This document shows, one piece after another, positions 40,244-49,198 of a stretch of 64,000 nt of DNA (positions are counted from its first letter, which is position 1; each line of letters starts with the position of its first letter). The notes below the pieces were generated by a model. The model did not search any database. It had not been told where the DNA came from and worked only from the letters and a program-made list of their open reading frames with translations. The position numbers were made by a program, and so were the translations under genes. The DNA is from Thermoleophilia bacterium SCSIO 60948. Its GTDB lineage: Bacteria; Actinomycetota; Thermoleophilia; Solirubrobacterales; 70-9. The DNA lies in contig CP053031.1 of NCBI GenBank assembly GCA_021496505.1, positions 3,278,001 to 3,342,000 on the forward strand, in the 5' to 3' direction.

Positions 40244-40915
40244 GTGACCACCCGCGGCGCCGACCCGGACAGCCCCTTGATCGGTCCGCTGCTCCGGCGA
40301 GCGCTCAGCCCCGCAGCCGAGCCGCAGGCCGACGAGACGTCTGAGCGCATCCTCGCGGGCGCTCTGGCGCAGTTCGAGGACTTCGGCGTCCGCAGGACAA
40401 CGATGGAGGATGTCGCGCGACGTGTCGGCATGTCGCGCGTGACGATCTACCGCCGCTTCTCCACGAAGGACGCCCTGGTCGAGGCGGTACTGCTGCACGA
40501 ATGCGCCGGCTTCTTCGTCGCGCTCGACGCCGCGGTCGCCGGCCTGCCCACCACCGACGAGCGACTGGTCGAGGGCTTCGCCTTCACGCTCGAGTTCCTG
40601 CGATCGAACGTTCTCCTCGGACGCCTGCTGACGACCGAGCCCGAGTCGCTGCTGCCGCACCTGACCCTCGAGGCGGGCCCGATCCTCGGCGCCGCAAGGG
40701 AGTTTCTGGCCGATCGCCTCGGACAGGAGATCTCCCAAGGCAGGTTGGCGCCGCTTGACGTCGAGGTGGCGGGCGAGATGCTCGTCCGCCTCGTGCTGTC
40801 GTTCCTGCTCACCCCTGAGAGCATCGTCCCCCTCGACACCCCGCAGGCGGCCCGGGACTTCGCCAGGCGGCACCTCGCGCCGTCGTTGCACGTGCGGCCA
40901 CAGCCGCACAGCTGA
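40244..40915 (+). CDS. TetR-family regulator
   Basis: A 223-residue TetR protein. The HTH is RTTMEDVARRVGMSRVTIYRRFSTKDALV at about 48-76 (core VTIYRRF), and the ligand domain ends LVLSFLLTPESIVPLDT. It is the paralogue of the TetR at 26793, with nearly the same length and most motifs. GTG 40244 follows a poorly defined ribosome site. It lies directly before the palindrome at 40954 and the two coupled P450 genes, which it probably represses. Confidence 0.88.
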   Translation: MTTRGADPDSPLIGPLLRRALSPAAEPQADETSERILAGALAQFEDFGVRRTTMEDVARRVGMSRVTIYRRFSTKDALVEAVLLHECAGFFVALDAAVAGLPTTDERLVEGFAFTLEFLRSNVLLGRLLTTEPESLLPHLTLEAGPILGAAREFLADRLGQEISQGRLAPLDVEVAGEMLVRLVLSFLLTPESIVPLDTPQAARDFARRHLAPSLHVRPQPHS

Positions 40916-40953
40916 CTCGCGCAGACACCGAGCCATGCACGGCGCTGCTGAAA

Positions 40954-40978
40954 CGATGACACAACATCTGTATCATCG
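40954..40978. promoter_or_regulatory. Operator-like inverted repeat upstream of P450 pair
   Basis: CGATGACAC-N7-GTATCATCG is a 9+7+9 inverted repeat with one mismatch. It ends six bases before the P450 start and follows the TetR gene, the expected target position. Confidence 0.55.
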
Positions 40979-40984
40979 CATCGC

Positions 40985-42373
40985 ATGGCTGTGTCGAGCT
41001 CGGCCCCACCGCCGTCACCACCCGCTGGCCGTACCGCCGTGCCCACGCCGGCGCGAACCACGTCGGACCGCGCGCTACCCGGCCCCCGTTCGCCCGGTTG
41101 GTGGCAGACGGCGCACTTCCTCGCCCGCCCGACCGCGTTCTTCGAGCGCCACGGCCGCCGCCATGGCGACATGTTCTTCGTTCGCCTGCAGGGCCTGGCC
41201 ACCGGGAGGATGGTCGTCGTCACGGACCCGTCGCTCATCGAGGAGGTCTTCACGGGCGACCCCGAGATGCTCCGCGCCGGCGAGGCGGCGTATGCCACGA
41301 TCGAGCCGATCGGCGGCCCGAACTCGCTGCTCGTCCTGGATGCGCCCAAGCACCTCGAGGACCGGCGTCTCATGCTGCCGCCGTTCCACGGCGAGCGGAT
41401 GCGCTCGTACGCAGACATCATGGCCGAGGAAGCCGACCGGTCGCTGGCCGGTTGGCCGATCGGGACGCCGTTCGCGCTGCGCCCGCGGATGGCCGACATC
41501 ACCCTCGACGTCATCATGCGCGCGGTCTTCGGCCTCGAGCGCGACGCCCGCTACGAGGAGCTGCGCCGGGCGCTCGTGGCCATGGTCGAGAACGACAGGG
41601 CGGTCAGCACCGGGCTGATGGTCCCGGCGCTCCGGCGCGATGTCGGCCCGTGGCGCGGGTGGAACGCCTTCCAGGCGGCGATCGCACACGCCGACGAGCT
41701 GATCTACGACGAGATCAGCCGCCGGCGCGCCGAGCCCGACCTCGCCGCCCGCGAGGACATCCTCTCGATGCTGATCGCCGGCCGGCGCCGCGACGGGAGC
41801 CAGATGGACGACCGCGAGCTGCGCGACGAGCTCGTCACGATGCTTCTCGCCGGACACGAGACGACCGCCACCGGCCTGGCATGGACCTTCGAGCTGCTGT
41901 TCCGCCACCCTGCCGCGATGGCCCGGCTGCGCAAGGAGCTCGCAACGGGCGACGACGTGTACCTCGAGGCGGTCGTCTACGAGGCCCTTCGGGTCAGGCC
42001 GGTCATCCCGTTCGTCGTCCGCGTCCTCAAGCAGCCGATGGAGCTCGGCGGGCACCTGCTGCCCGAGGGGGTGACCGTGGTTCCGGCCATCCACCTCGTC
42101 CACCGGCGCCCCGACCTGTACCCCGAGCCGGCCGCGTTCCGTCCCGAGCGCTTCCTCGACCGCAAGCCCGGCACGTATGAGTGGCTGCCGTTCGGCGGCG
42201 GCATGCGGCGCTGTATCGGCGCGAGCTTCGCGCTGTTCGAGATGAAGGCGGTGCTGCGCCACATCCTCACGCGGACCGAGCTCGGGCCGGCGAGCGCCCG
42301 TCAGGAGCGCATCCGGCGCCGCGCGTTCACCCTCGTCCCGGAGCATGGCACGCCTGCCATTCGCCTGGTGTGA
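40985..42373 (+). CDS. Cytochrome P450 monooxygenase
   Basis: A 462-residue P450. The I-helix is MLLAGHETTATG near 285, the ExxR motif is VVYEALRVRP, the PERF motif is RPERFLDRKPG, and the heme loop FGGGMRRCIGASFALFEM puts the Cys near 410. The style is of the CYP110/138-like group that hydroxylates fatty acids and terpenoids. Its stop overlaps the next P450 start as GTGTGA. Redox partners are not encoded beside it. Confidence 0.92.
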   Translation: MAVSSSAPPPSPPAGRTAVPTPARTTSDRALPGPRSPGWWQTAHFLARPTAFFERHGRRHGDMFFVRLQGLATGRMVVVTDPSLIEEVFTGDPEMLRAGEAAYATIEPIGGPNSLLVLDAPKHLEDRRLMLPPFHGERMRSYADIMAEEADRSLAGWPIGTPFALRPRMADITLDVIMRAVFGLERDARYEELRRALVAMVENDRAVSTGLMVPALRRDVGPWRGWNAFQAAIAHADELIYDEISRRRAEPDLAAREDILSMLIAGRRRDGSQMDDRELRDELVTMLLAGHETTATGLAWTFELLFRHPAAMARLRKELATGDDVYLEAVVYEALRVRPVIPFVVRVLKQPMELGGHLLPEGVTVVPAIHLVHRRPDLYPEPAAFRPERFLDRKPGTYEWLPFGGGMRRCIGASFALFEMKAVLRHILTRTELGPASARQERIRRRAFTLVPEHGTPAIRLV

Positions 42374-43800
42374 CGGCGACTCACGGAGGCACCCGCACGG
42401 CCGACGTCCACGGCATCCCCACCAATCCGCTCCAGCGGATCGTCAGCGACCTCGCGCGCGAGCGCCGAACGCCCACGCCGTACCCGCCGGGCGACACGCG
42501 GCCCTCCCCTCGCCGAACGCGGCAGTTCATCCGTGAGCCGCTCCCGCTCCTGCTCGACGCCTACGAGCGGTACGGGCCCGTCTTCACGCTCCGGATCTTC
42601 CACCACAACGTGGTGTTCATGATCGGCGCCGAGGCCAACCACTTCGTGACGGTCTCCCACCCGGAGCTGTTCCGCTGGCGCGACGGACACATGGGAGAGC
42701 TCACGCCGCTCATCGGCCACGGCCTGCTGACCACCGACGGCGCCGAGCACCGGACGGCCCGGAAGCTCATGCTTCCCGCCTTCCACCGCGAGCGCCTGGC
42801 CGCGACGCTCGACACGATGCTCGACGAGACCGACCGCGGACTGGACACCTTGACGCTCGGCAAGCCGGTCGACCTGTACCACTGGACGCGACGCCTGGCC
42901 CTGCGAATCGCCATGCGCTGCCTGTTCGGACTCGATCCCGGCCGGGCGAGGGCGGAGATCGACGCGGCGCACGAGTTCGAGGTCGCCCTCGGGTTCCACG
43001 GCCATGACGTGCCGATCCAGATGCTGCGCGGCCCCGGCACCCCGTGGCACCGGATGCTGCGCGCACGGCGCCGTCTCGACGCGCTCATCTACGCCGAGAT
43101 CGCCGACCGCCGCCGCCGTGGCGGCGGCGAGGACCTGCTGACGATGCTCGTCGCCGCGACCGACGAGGACGGTCGCGCGCTGGACGACCGGCAGATCCGC
43201 GACCAGGTGATGACGCTGCTGTTCGCGGGGCACGACACGACCACGGCGACGATCGCGTTCCTCTTCTACGAGCTCGCGCGCCACCCGCACGTCCTCGCCG
43301 GTCTCGAGGCCGAAGTCGCGCAGGCCCTGCAGGGGTGCTTCCCCGGCTACGGCGAGCTGATGGGCGGCGGCCTACCGCGACTCGACGCCGCCCTGGACGA
43401 GACGTTGCGGTTGTATCCCGCAGCGTGGCTCGGTCCCCGCCGCGCGCAGGAGACGTTCGAGTTCGCCGGCGGCACCATCCCGCGCGGAGCGTACGTCGAG
43501 TACTCGTCCTGGGCGACGCACCATCTGCCCGAGCTCTTCCCGGAGCCCGAGGCGTTCAGGCCCGAGCGCTTCACCGACGGATCGGTCGCGCGGCTGCCGA
43601 AGGGCGCCTACCTGCCGTTCGGTGGGGGGTCGCGCACGTGCATCGGCATGCGCTTCGGTCAGCTCGAGATCAAGGCGAGCGCTGCGCGGATGCTCCCTCG
43701 GCTCCGCCTCGAGCTCCAGCCCGGCTACCGCCTGGAGACTCGTCAGACGCCGACGCTCGGGCCCCGCCGCGGCATGCCGATGACCGTCCGCGCCGCCTGA
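42370..43800 (+). CDS. Cytochrome P450 monooxygenase
   Basis: A 476-residue P450 of the same broad group as the gene before it. The I-helix is LLFAGHDTTTATIAF near 285, ExxR is DETLRLYP, PERF is RPERFTDGS, and the heme loop FGGGSRTCIGMRFGQLEIKA has its Cys near 424. GTG 42370 overlaps the upstream stop, so the two are coupled. The pair could oxidise the same skeleton at two positions. The N-terminus has no membrane anchor. Confidence 0.92.
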   Translation: MTATHGGTRTADVHGIPTNPLQRIVSDLARERRTPTPYPPGDTRPSPRRTRQFIREPLPLLLDAYERYGPVFTLRIFHHNVVFMIGAEANHFVTVSHPELFRWRDGHMGELTPLIGHGLLTTDGAEHRTARKLMLPAFHRERLAATLDTMLDETDRGLDTLTLGKPVDLYHWTRRLALRIAMRCLFGLDPGRARAEIDAAHEFEVALGFHGHDVPIQMLRGPGTPWHRMLRARRRLDALIYAEIADRRRRGGGEDLLTMLVAATDEDGRALDDRQIRDQVMTLLFAGHDTTTATIAFLFYELARHPHVLAGLEAEVAQALQGCFPGYGELMGGGLPRLDAALDETLRLYPAAWLGPRRAQETFEFAGGTIPRGAYVEYSSWATHHLPELFPEPEAFRPERFTDGSVARLPKGAYLPFGGGSRTCIGMRFGQLEIKASAARMLPRLRLELQPGYRLETRQTPTLGPRRGMPMTVRAA

Positions 43801-43810
43801 ATCTCCGATC

Positions 43811-44461
43811 TCAATCGGCGGGGGCGGGGCTCGCGGTCAGGGCCGGGTACGCGGCGGCGTAGGCGGCCATGAGCTCGGCGAACGGCAGGTCCGATCGCAT
43901 CCCATGGTCGCGCACGTACTCCATGTGCCGCGCGCCGTCGCCCGTGTAGCCGTGCAGCAGCGCATCCCCGGTGCCGTCGAAGTCCAGCGGCGGGACGCCG
44001 AACCGGGCGCACAGCTCGCGGTTGAACGCCGGGCTCGCCTTGCGCCAGGCACCGTCGACGAACAGCACGCTGTAGCCGTGGTAGAGGAACAAGTCCGTGC
44101 CCATCGCCGCTCGCAGGCGTTCGGACTGCAGGTGGTTGCGGACGTCGGCGAAGCCGAGGCGGGCAGGCACGCCGGCCGCACGTGCGGCGGCCGTGAGCAG
44201 GACCGCCTTGGGAACGCAGTACGCCGCGCCGGCCTCGAGCACGGCGCTCGCGCGGTAGTCCGCGGGGTGGACCGACAGCGAATAGGGGTCGTAGCGGATC
44301 TCGTCGCGGACCGCGGCGAACAGACGCGCAACGACGCTCCGTTCATCCGCGGACCCTTCGGTGACGCGGTGGGCGAACGCCCGGACGGTCTCGTTATCGC
44401 TGTCGACGAAGCGGGTCGGCGCGAGATCCAGCGGCGTGGACGCTGCGGACACCCGGCTCAC
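43811..44461 (-). CDS. Transglutaminase-like Cys-protease-fold protein
   Basis: A 216-residue protein with the transglutaminase-like core: catalytic Cys in AAYCVPKAVLLTAAARAAG (about 79), His in YHGYSVLFVDG (about 127) and Asp/Asn near ASPAFN. This fold is used by peptidases and amide hydrolases. It is the last gene of a beta-oxidation operon, coupled by GTGA overlap to the dehydrogenase, where a hydrolase acting on an acyl or amide bond is possible. No signal peptide is seen, so it is cytoplasmic. Confidence 0.75.
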   Translation of the reverse strand: MSRVSAASTPLDLAPTRFVDSDNETVRAFAHRVTEGSADERSVVARLFAAVRDEIRYDPYSLSVHPADYRASAVLEAGAAYCVPKAVLLTAAARAAGVPARLGFADVRNHLQSERLRAAMGTDLFLYHGYSVLFVDGAWRKASPAFNRELCARFGVPPLDFDGTGDALLHGYTGDGARHMEYVRDHGMRSDLPFAELMAAYAAAYPALTASPAPAD

Positions 44462-45588
44462 AACCCCAGCGTCTTGCCGATGATCTCGCGCTGGACCTCA
44501 CTCGTGCCGCCGTAGATCGTGCCGACGACGGCGCCACGGACGTGGCGCTCCATGTCGTACTCCGTTGCGTAGCCGTAGCCGCCCATCATCTGCATGCCTT
44601 CCAGCGCGACCTGCTTGCCGACCTCAGTGATCTTGAGCTTGGCCATCGATGCCTCGCGCGGGAACAGCGCCGCCGGGTCGGCGTCGACCCGGCGAGCGAC
44701 GTCGTAGACGAGCAACCGGCAGCACTCGAGCTCCGTCGCCAGATCGGCGAGACGGTGCTTGATCGTCTGGAACGAGCCGATCGGCCGGCCGAACTGCTTG
44801 CGCTCCTTGACATAGGCCAGCGCGTCGTCGAACGCACGGCGGGCCATCCCCAGGTGCTGGGCGGCGATGATCAGCCGCTCGACGTTCAGGCCGGCCATGA
44901 GCTGCATCCACGCCTGCCCTTCCTGACCGAGGACGTTCTCGGCCGGAAGCTCGCAGTCGGTGAAGAAGAGGTCGTTGACCTCGCGCCCGCCCATCGTGTC
45001 GATGCCGCGCATCTCCATTCCCGCCGCGCCGGCCGGGACGTTCAGCATGGTCAGACCCTCGTGCTTGGCGCCGGACCGATCCGAGCGCGCGACGAGCAGG
45101 ACGTGGGCGGCGTGGTGGGCGTTGGAGATCCATGTCTTCTGCCCGTTGACGACGAACGACCCGTTGCGTCGCTCGGCGCGGCACTGCAGCGCTCCGACGT
45201 CCGAGCCTGCCTCGGGCTCGGACATCGCGATTGCCTCGACGTTTCCGCGCACGATGCCGCCGAGCATCTCCTTCTTCTGCTCCTCGGTGCCGAAGCGCTC
45301 GTAGGCGCCGGCGGCGATCATCGTGGTGGCGATGCCCGCGATCGGCGCCATCCCGTAGGCCGTCTCGTCGAGCAGCAGGCACAGGTCGAACAGGCCGCCC
45401 CCGGTGCCGCCGTACTCCTCGGGAACCGACACGCCGAGCCAGCCGAGATCGGCCATGCGCCGGTAGATCTCGGCGTCGTGCGGCTCAGGGCCGCGCTGCT
45501 CGCGGGTCGCCGTCTCGCGGCGACAGAACTCGCGGATCGAGTCGACGAACGCCCTGCGCTCATCGGTCAGGTCGACGACGGCGCTCAT
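44458..45588 (-). CDS. Acyl-CoA dehydrogenase
   Basis: A 376-residue dehydrogenase: [20 protein letters not shown] (about 53-72), [19 protein letters not shown] (about 121), [33 protein letters not shown] (about 260) and C-terminal [20 protein letters not shown] with [15 protein letters not shown]. It is intact. ATG 45588 overlaps the thiolase stop, so thiolase and dehydrogenase are coupled. It starts one beta-oxidation round with the thiolase, MaoC and SDR of the operon. Confidence 0.93.
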   Translation of the reverse strand: MSAVVDLTDERRAFVDSIREFCRRETATREQRGPEPHDAEIYRRMADLGWLGVSVPEEYGGTGGGLFDLCLLLDETAYGMAPIAGIATTMIAAGAYERFGTEEQKKEMLGGIVRGNVEAIAMSEPEAGSDVGALQCRAERRNGSFVVNGQKTWISNAHHAAHVLLVARSDRSGAKHEGLTMLNVPAGAAGMEMRGIDTMGGREVNDLFFTDCELPAENVLGQEGQAWMQLMAGLNVERLIIAAQHLGMARRAFDDALAYVKERKQFGRPIGSFQTIKHRLADLATELECCRLLVYDVARRVDADPAALFPREASMAKLKITEVGKQVALEGMQMMGGYGYATEYDMERHVRGAVVGTIYGGTSEVQREIIGKTLGL

Positions 45589-46784
45589 GCTGCTGCGGGC
45601 GTGTAGACGGTCACGACGGCCGCACCGCCGAGGCCGATGTTGTGCTGCAGCGCGACCTTGGCGCCGTCGACCTGCCGCTTGTCGGCACGGCCGCGCAGCT
45701 GCCAGGTCAGCTCCGAGCATTGGGCGAGGCCGGTTGCCCCGAGCGGGTGCCCCTTGGAGATCAGACCACCGGAGGGGTTGACGACGGGGCCGGTGCCGCC
45801 GTAGGTCGTGGCCCGCGCGTCCACGAGATCGTGACCGCAGCCCTCCTCGGCCAGGCCGAGGGCCTCGTAGGTGATCAGCTCGTTCGCGCTGAAGCAATCG
45901 TGGAGCTCGACGACGTCGATGTCCGTGGGCCCGACCTGCGATTCCTCGTAGGCGCGGCGCGCTGCCTCCTTGGACATGTCGTAGCCGACGATCCTGATGC
46001 AGTCCGCGTCGTCGGCGAACGTGCTCTGCAGGTCGGTGACCATCGCCTGCCCAGCGATCTCCACCGCCTGACCCCACAGGTCGTGCTCGTCGACGAAGCG
46101 CTCGGAGGCGACGATCGCCGCGGCGCTTCCGTCACTGGTCGGCGAGCATTGCAGCTTGGTCAGCGGGTCGTGGATCATCCGCGAGTTCTTGATGTCGTCG
46201 AGCGAGTACTCGTCCTGGAACTGCGCATACGGGTTGCCCGTCGAGTGCTTGTGGTTCTTCCACCCGATCCACGCGAAGTGCTCCGGGGCCGAGCCGTACT
46301 TCTGCATGTGGTCACGGCCGGCGTTGCCGAACATCTGCGGCGCGAACGGCGACTCCTCCGGGGCGCGAAGCTCGCACATGCGCTCGAGGTGGCGGTCCAT
46401 CGCGGGCGTGCGGTCGGTGTACTTCATGCCGAGCGAGCCGCGTTCCATCTTCTCGAAGCCGATCGCCAGGGCGCAGTCGACCAGCCCGCCCTTGACCGCC
46501 AGGCGGGCGAGGAACAGCGCGCTCGAGCCGGTCGAGCAGTTGTTGTTGACGTTGATCACGGGCACGCCGGTGAGCCCGAGGCCGTACACCGAGCGCTGGC
46601 CGTAGGTCGAGTCGCCGTAGCAGTAGCCGGCGTAGACCTGCTCGACGTCCTTGTACTCGACGCCAGCGTCCTCGAGGGCCTTCCGCCCGGCCTCCTCGGC
46701 CCAGTCGGGATAGTCGCCCGGCTTCGTGCCGGGCTTGTCGAACTTCGTCATCCCGACGCCGACGACGAACGTGCGATGGCTCAT
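45585..46784 (-). CDS. Thiolase (SCP-x type)
   Basis: A 399-residue thiolase with the active-site Cys in [16 protein letters not shown] (about 88) and the His/Cys-His loop [17 protein letters not shown] near 360. Unlike the thiolase-like protein at 29793, the nucleophile is present, so it should cleave 3-ketoacyl-CoA. The SCP-x style ([17 protein letters not shown]) fits branched or sterol side-chain substrates. It follows the MaoC gene and overlaps the dehydrogenase start. Confidence 0.92.
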   Translation of the reverse strand: MSHRTFVVGVGMTKFDKPGTKPGDYPDWAEEAGRKALEDAGVEYKDVEQVYAGYCYGDSTYGQRSVYGLGLTGVPVINVNNNCSTGSSALFLARLAVKGGLVDCALAIGFEKMERGSLGMKYTDRTPAMDRHLERMCELRAPEESPFAPQMFGNAGRDHMQKYGSAPEHFAWIGWKNHKHSTGNPYAQFQDEYSLDDIKNSRMIHDPLTKLQCSPTSDGSAAAIVASERFVDEHDLWGQAVEIAGQAMVTDLQSTFADDADCIRIVGYDMSKEAARRAYEESQVGPTDIDVVELHDCFSANELITYEALGLAEEGCGHDLVDARATTYGGTGPVVNPSGGLISKGHPLGATGLAQCSELTWQLRGRADKRQVDGAKVALQHNIGLGGAAVVTVYTPAAA

Positions 46785-46794
46785 GTCGTGCTCC

Positions 46795-47641
46795 TCAGAG
46801 TGATGGCCGCGTGCTGATCACTGGGGTCCCGCGTTCCTTCGTGTGCACGTCGACGACGATCCGGTCCTCTTCGCGCCATTGACGTACGACGAGCGTCTCG
46901 GCCGGGGAACACCACGCCCGCGAAGCGCGCCTGGTAGCGCGCGACCTGCTCGCCGTCGCCCTCCAGCGACGCGTCGACGACCGCCTTGTACGCGATGCCG
47001 AAGCTGCACAGCCCGTGCAGGATCGGCCGGTCGAAGCCGCCGAGCTTCGCGAACTCGGGATCGACGTGCAGCGGGCTCCTGTCGCCGCTGAGGCGGTAGA
47101 GCAGTGCCTGCTGCTCGAGGGTCGGGCGCTCGACCTCGACGTCGGGCGCCCGCTCGGGCGGCGGGTGGCCGGCCGATGGCCCACCGTCGCCACCGAAGCC
47201 GCCCTCGCCGCGGATGAACAGCGAGAACCTGTTGACGAACAGCGTCGCCCCGTCCCGAGTGCGGGACGTCGCCTCGAGGATGACCAGCGCGCCCTTGCCC
47301 TTGTCGACGACGTCGGTGATGCGCGCGGTGCTGGTGGCCTCACCGGTAGCCGATATCGGCGCGTGCAGCTCGACGTCCTGCTCCCCGTGAAGGAGCATGG
47401 CGAAGTTCACGCCGAAGCCGTCGAGCGACCCGAGGCCGGCGAGCGCGCCAAACACGGGGATGACGGCGAACGAGGGCAGGACCTTGAGCGCACGCTCGTA
47501 GACGTACGCCAGCTCGTTCGGATCGGTCGGCGGCACGCCGGCGCCGACGCCGAGGTGGTAGAGGATGACCTCGTCGGGCGTCCATGACGCTGTGCCAGGC
47601 GACAGCTCGGCGCCGACGACCTTGTCGCGGTCAATCGGCAT
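46795..47641 (-). pseudogene. MaoC-like hydratase with a one-base frameshift near the 3' end
   Basis: A 281-residue double-hotdog hydratase. The N-domain has SWTPDEVILYHLGVGAGVPP (about 18), and the C-domain holds the hydratase motif DRSPLHVDPEFAKLGGFDRP with ILHGLCSFGIAYKAVV (about 200-235). Near 46902 one extra base puts the last ~35 codons (ETLVVRQWREEDRIVV) into another frame. The domain core is untouched, so this may be a sequencing error; a product with an altered tail might still be active. ATG 47641 starts after the SDR stop. It is a member of the SDR/MaoC/thiolase/dehydrogenase operon. Confidence 0.8.
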
Positions 47642-47645
47642 GATG

Positions 47646-48473
47646 TCAGGAGGCCATCCCGACGAACAATCCACCGGTCACGTTCAGCACCTGGCCGTGG
47701 ACGTAGTCCGACAGCGGCGAGCAGAGGAAGAAGATGCCGCGCGCGGCCTCGTCGGGCGTCGCCGCCCGCCCCAGCGGGATCATCATCTTCATCATCTCGC
47801 GCATCTGCTCCGGCACGCCGACCTGCACGCTGCGCCCACCGACATCGACCACCGTGTCCTCGCCCTTGGGGACCGTCAACCGCGTGTCGATGAAGCCGAA
47901 CGCGGCCGCGTTGACGTTGACCTTGAACTGGCCCCACTCCTTGGCCAGCGTCTTGGTGAGGCCGACGACACCCGCCTTCGCAGAGGAGTAGTTGGCCTGG
48001 CCGGCGTTGCCCATGGTGCCGGCGATCGACGTCACGTTGACGATCTTGCGGAACACCTCGCGGCCCTCGTCGCGCTCGCGCTTGGCGGGCTCGCGCAGGT
48101 GCGGCGCGGCAGCCCGGCACACGCGAAACGGCACGATCGTGTGGATGTCGAGCATGCGCTGGAACGCGTCGTCGTCCATCTTGTGGATCGGCGCGTCGAT
48201 CGTGTAGCCGGCGTTGTTGACGATGATGTCCAAGCGCCCCCACGCGTCGATCGCCGTCGTGACGAGCTCGTCGGCGGCACCGTCCTTCGTCAGGTCGCCG
48301 GCATGGACGACCGTGTCGCCGTCGATCTCGGAGGAGGTCTGCTCGGCCACGTCGCCGTCGAGATCGTTGATCACGACCTTGGCCCCTTCCCGGCTCAGCA
48401 GCTCTGCGGTAGCGCGGCCGATCCCGCGTGCCGAGCCGGTGATGATCGCGACCCTGTCGTCCAGCATGCCCAT
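47646..48473 (-). CDS. Short-chain dehydrogenase (3-hydroxyacyl-CoA type)
   Basis: A 275-residue SDR: IITGSARGIGRATAELL (about 9-25), NNAGYTI (about 86), VTSIAGTMGNAGQANYSSAKAG (Ser near 148, Tyr/Lys near 160) and C-terminus YVHGQVLNVTGGLF. It resembles the 3-hydroxyacyl-CoA dehydrogenase of multifunctional proteins, a role that fits first place in an operon with MaoC, thiolase and dehydrogenase. It is divergent from the TetR at 48569 across a 95-base gap. Confidence 0.88.
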   Translation of the reverse strand: MGMLDDRVAIITGSARGIGRATAELLSREGAKVVINDLDGDVAEQTSSEIDGDTVVHAGDLTKDGAADELVTTAIDAWGRLDIIVNNAGYTIDAPIHKMDDDAFQRMLDIHTIVPFRVCRAAAPHLREPAKRERDEGREVFRKIVNVTSIAGTMGNAGQANYSSAKAGVVGLTKTLAKEWGQFKVNVNAAAFGFIDTRLTVPKGEDTVVDVGGRSVQVGVPEQMREMMKMMIPLGRAATPDEAARGIFFLCSPLSDYVHGQVLNVTGGLFVGMAS

Positions 48474-48524
48474 GCGCGTTGCTCTCCGTCCGATGACTCG
48501 CCCCGCCGGACCCTAGCCGAAAAA

Positions 48525-48540
48525 CATTCGTGCATGAACG
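48525..48540. promoter_or_regulatory. Operator-like palindrome between SDR operon and TetR
   Basis: CATTCGTGCATGAACG is an imperfect inverted repeat that lies in the divergent promoter gap and is the likely binding site of the TetR at 48569. It shares the TGAACG arm with family A but differs in spacing. Confidence 0.5.
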
Positions 48541-48568
48541 CAAGACGCCCGCGAGTAGGCTGCCAGCG

Positions 48569-49198
48569 ATGACCGACGCCCCTGCGCTCCCCTCCCGGCG
48601 AACCCAGCAGGAGCGCAGCGCGGCGACGCAGGCGGCACTGCTCGACGCCGCCATCGACTGCCTGATCGATCACGGATATGCGAACACCACCACGAGCCGC
48701 GTGGCCGAGCGCGCCGGCCTCTCCCGTGGCGCGCATCTGCATCACTTCCAGACCCGTGCCGTGCTCGTCGCCGCCGCCGTCGAGCGCTTCGCCGCCCGTC
48801 GAATCGACGAGCTGCAGCACGAGATCGAGCGCCTGCCGCGCGGGCCGGACCGCACGCTCCGTGCGCTCGACCTGCTCTGGAGGCTGTACTCCGGGCCGCT
48901 GTTCCAGGCGGCGGTCGACCTGTTCGCCGCCGCACGGACCGACGCCGACCTGCGCGCAAGCCTCGTGCGCTTCGAACGGGTCATCGCGCGCGAGACCGTG
49001 CGGCTCTGCCGCGACCTGTTCCTCGACCAGGCCGACCGGCCGGACTTCGCGCAGGTGCTCGAGCTCGTGCTCAGCACGATCCGGGGCCTCGCCCTGCTCG
49101 ACACCGTTCAGCCCGGCAGTAGCGCCGCCGAGCAGCAGTGGCGCTACTGCCGCGCGCAGCTTCAGGCGATGCTCGAGCTGCCGTCCGCTGCGAGCTGA
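48569..49198 (+). CDS. TetR-family regulator
   Basis: A 209-residue TetR protein. The HTH is TTTSRVAERAGLSRGAHLHHFQTRAVLV at about 38-65, with an unusual GAHLHHF core instead of the common FYxHF. The C-domain has VLELVLSTIRGLALLDTVQP. ATG 48569 (MTDAPALP) is the start. It is divergent from the beta-oxidation operon and is its probable repressor. Its end overlaps the BVMO end by 37 bases (convergent). Confidence 0.87.
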   Translation: MTDAPALPSRRTQQERSAATQAALLDAAIDCLIDHGYANTTTSRVAERAGLSRGAHLHHFQTRAVLVAAAVERFAARRIDELQHEIERLPRGPDRTLRALDLLWRLYSGPLFQAAVDLFAAARTDADLRASLVRFERVIARETVRLCRDLFLDQADRPDFAQVLELVLSTIRGLALLDTVQPGSSAAEQQWRYCRAQLQAMLELPSAAS

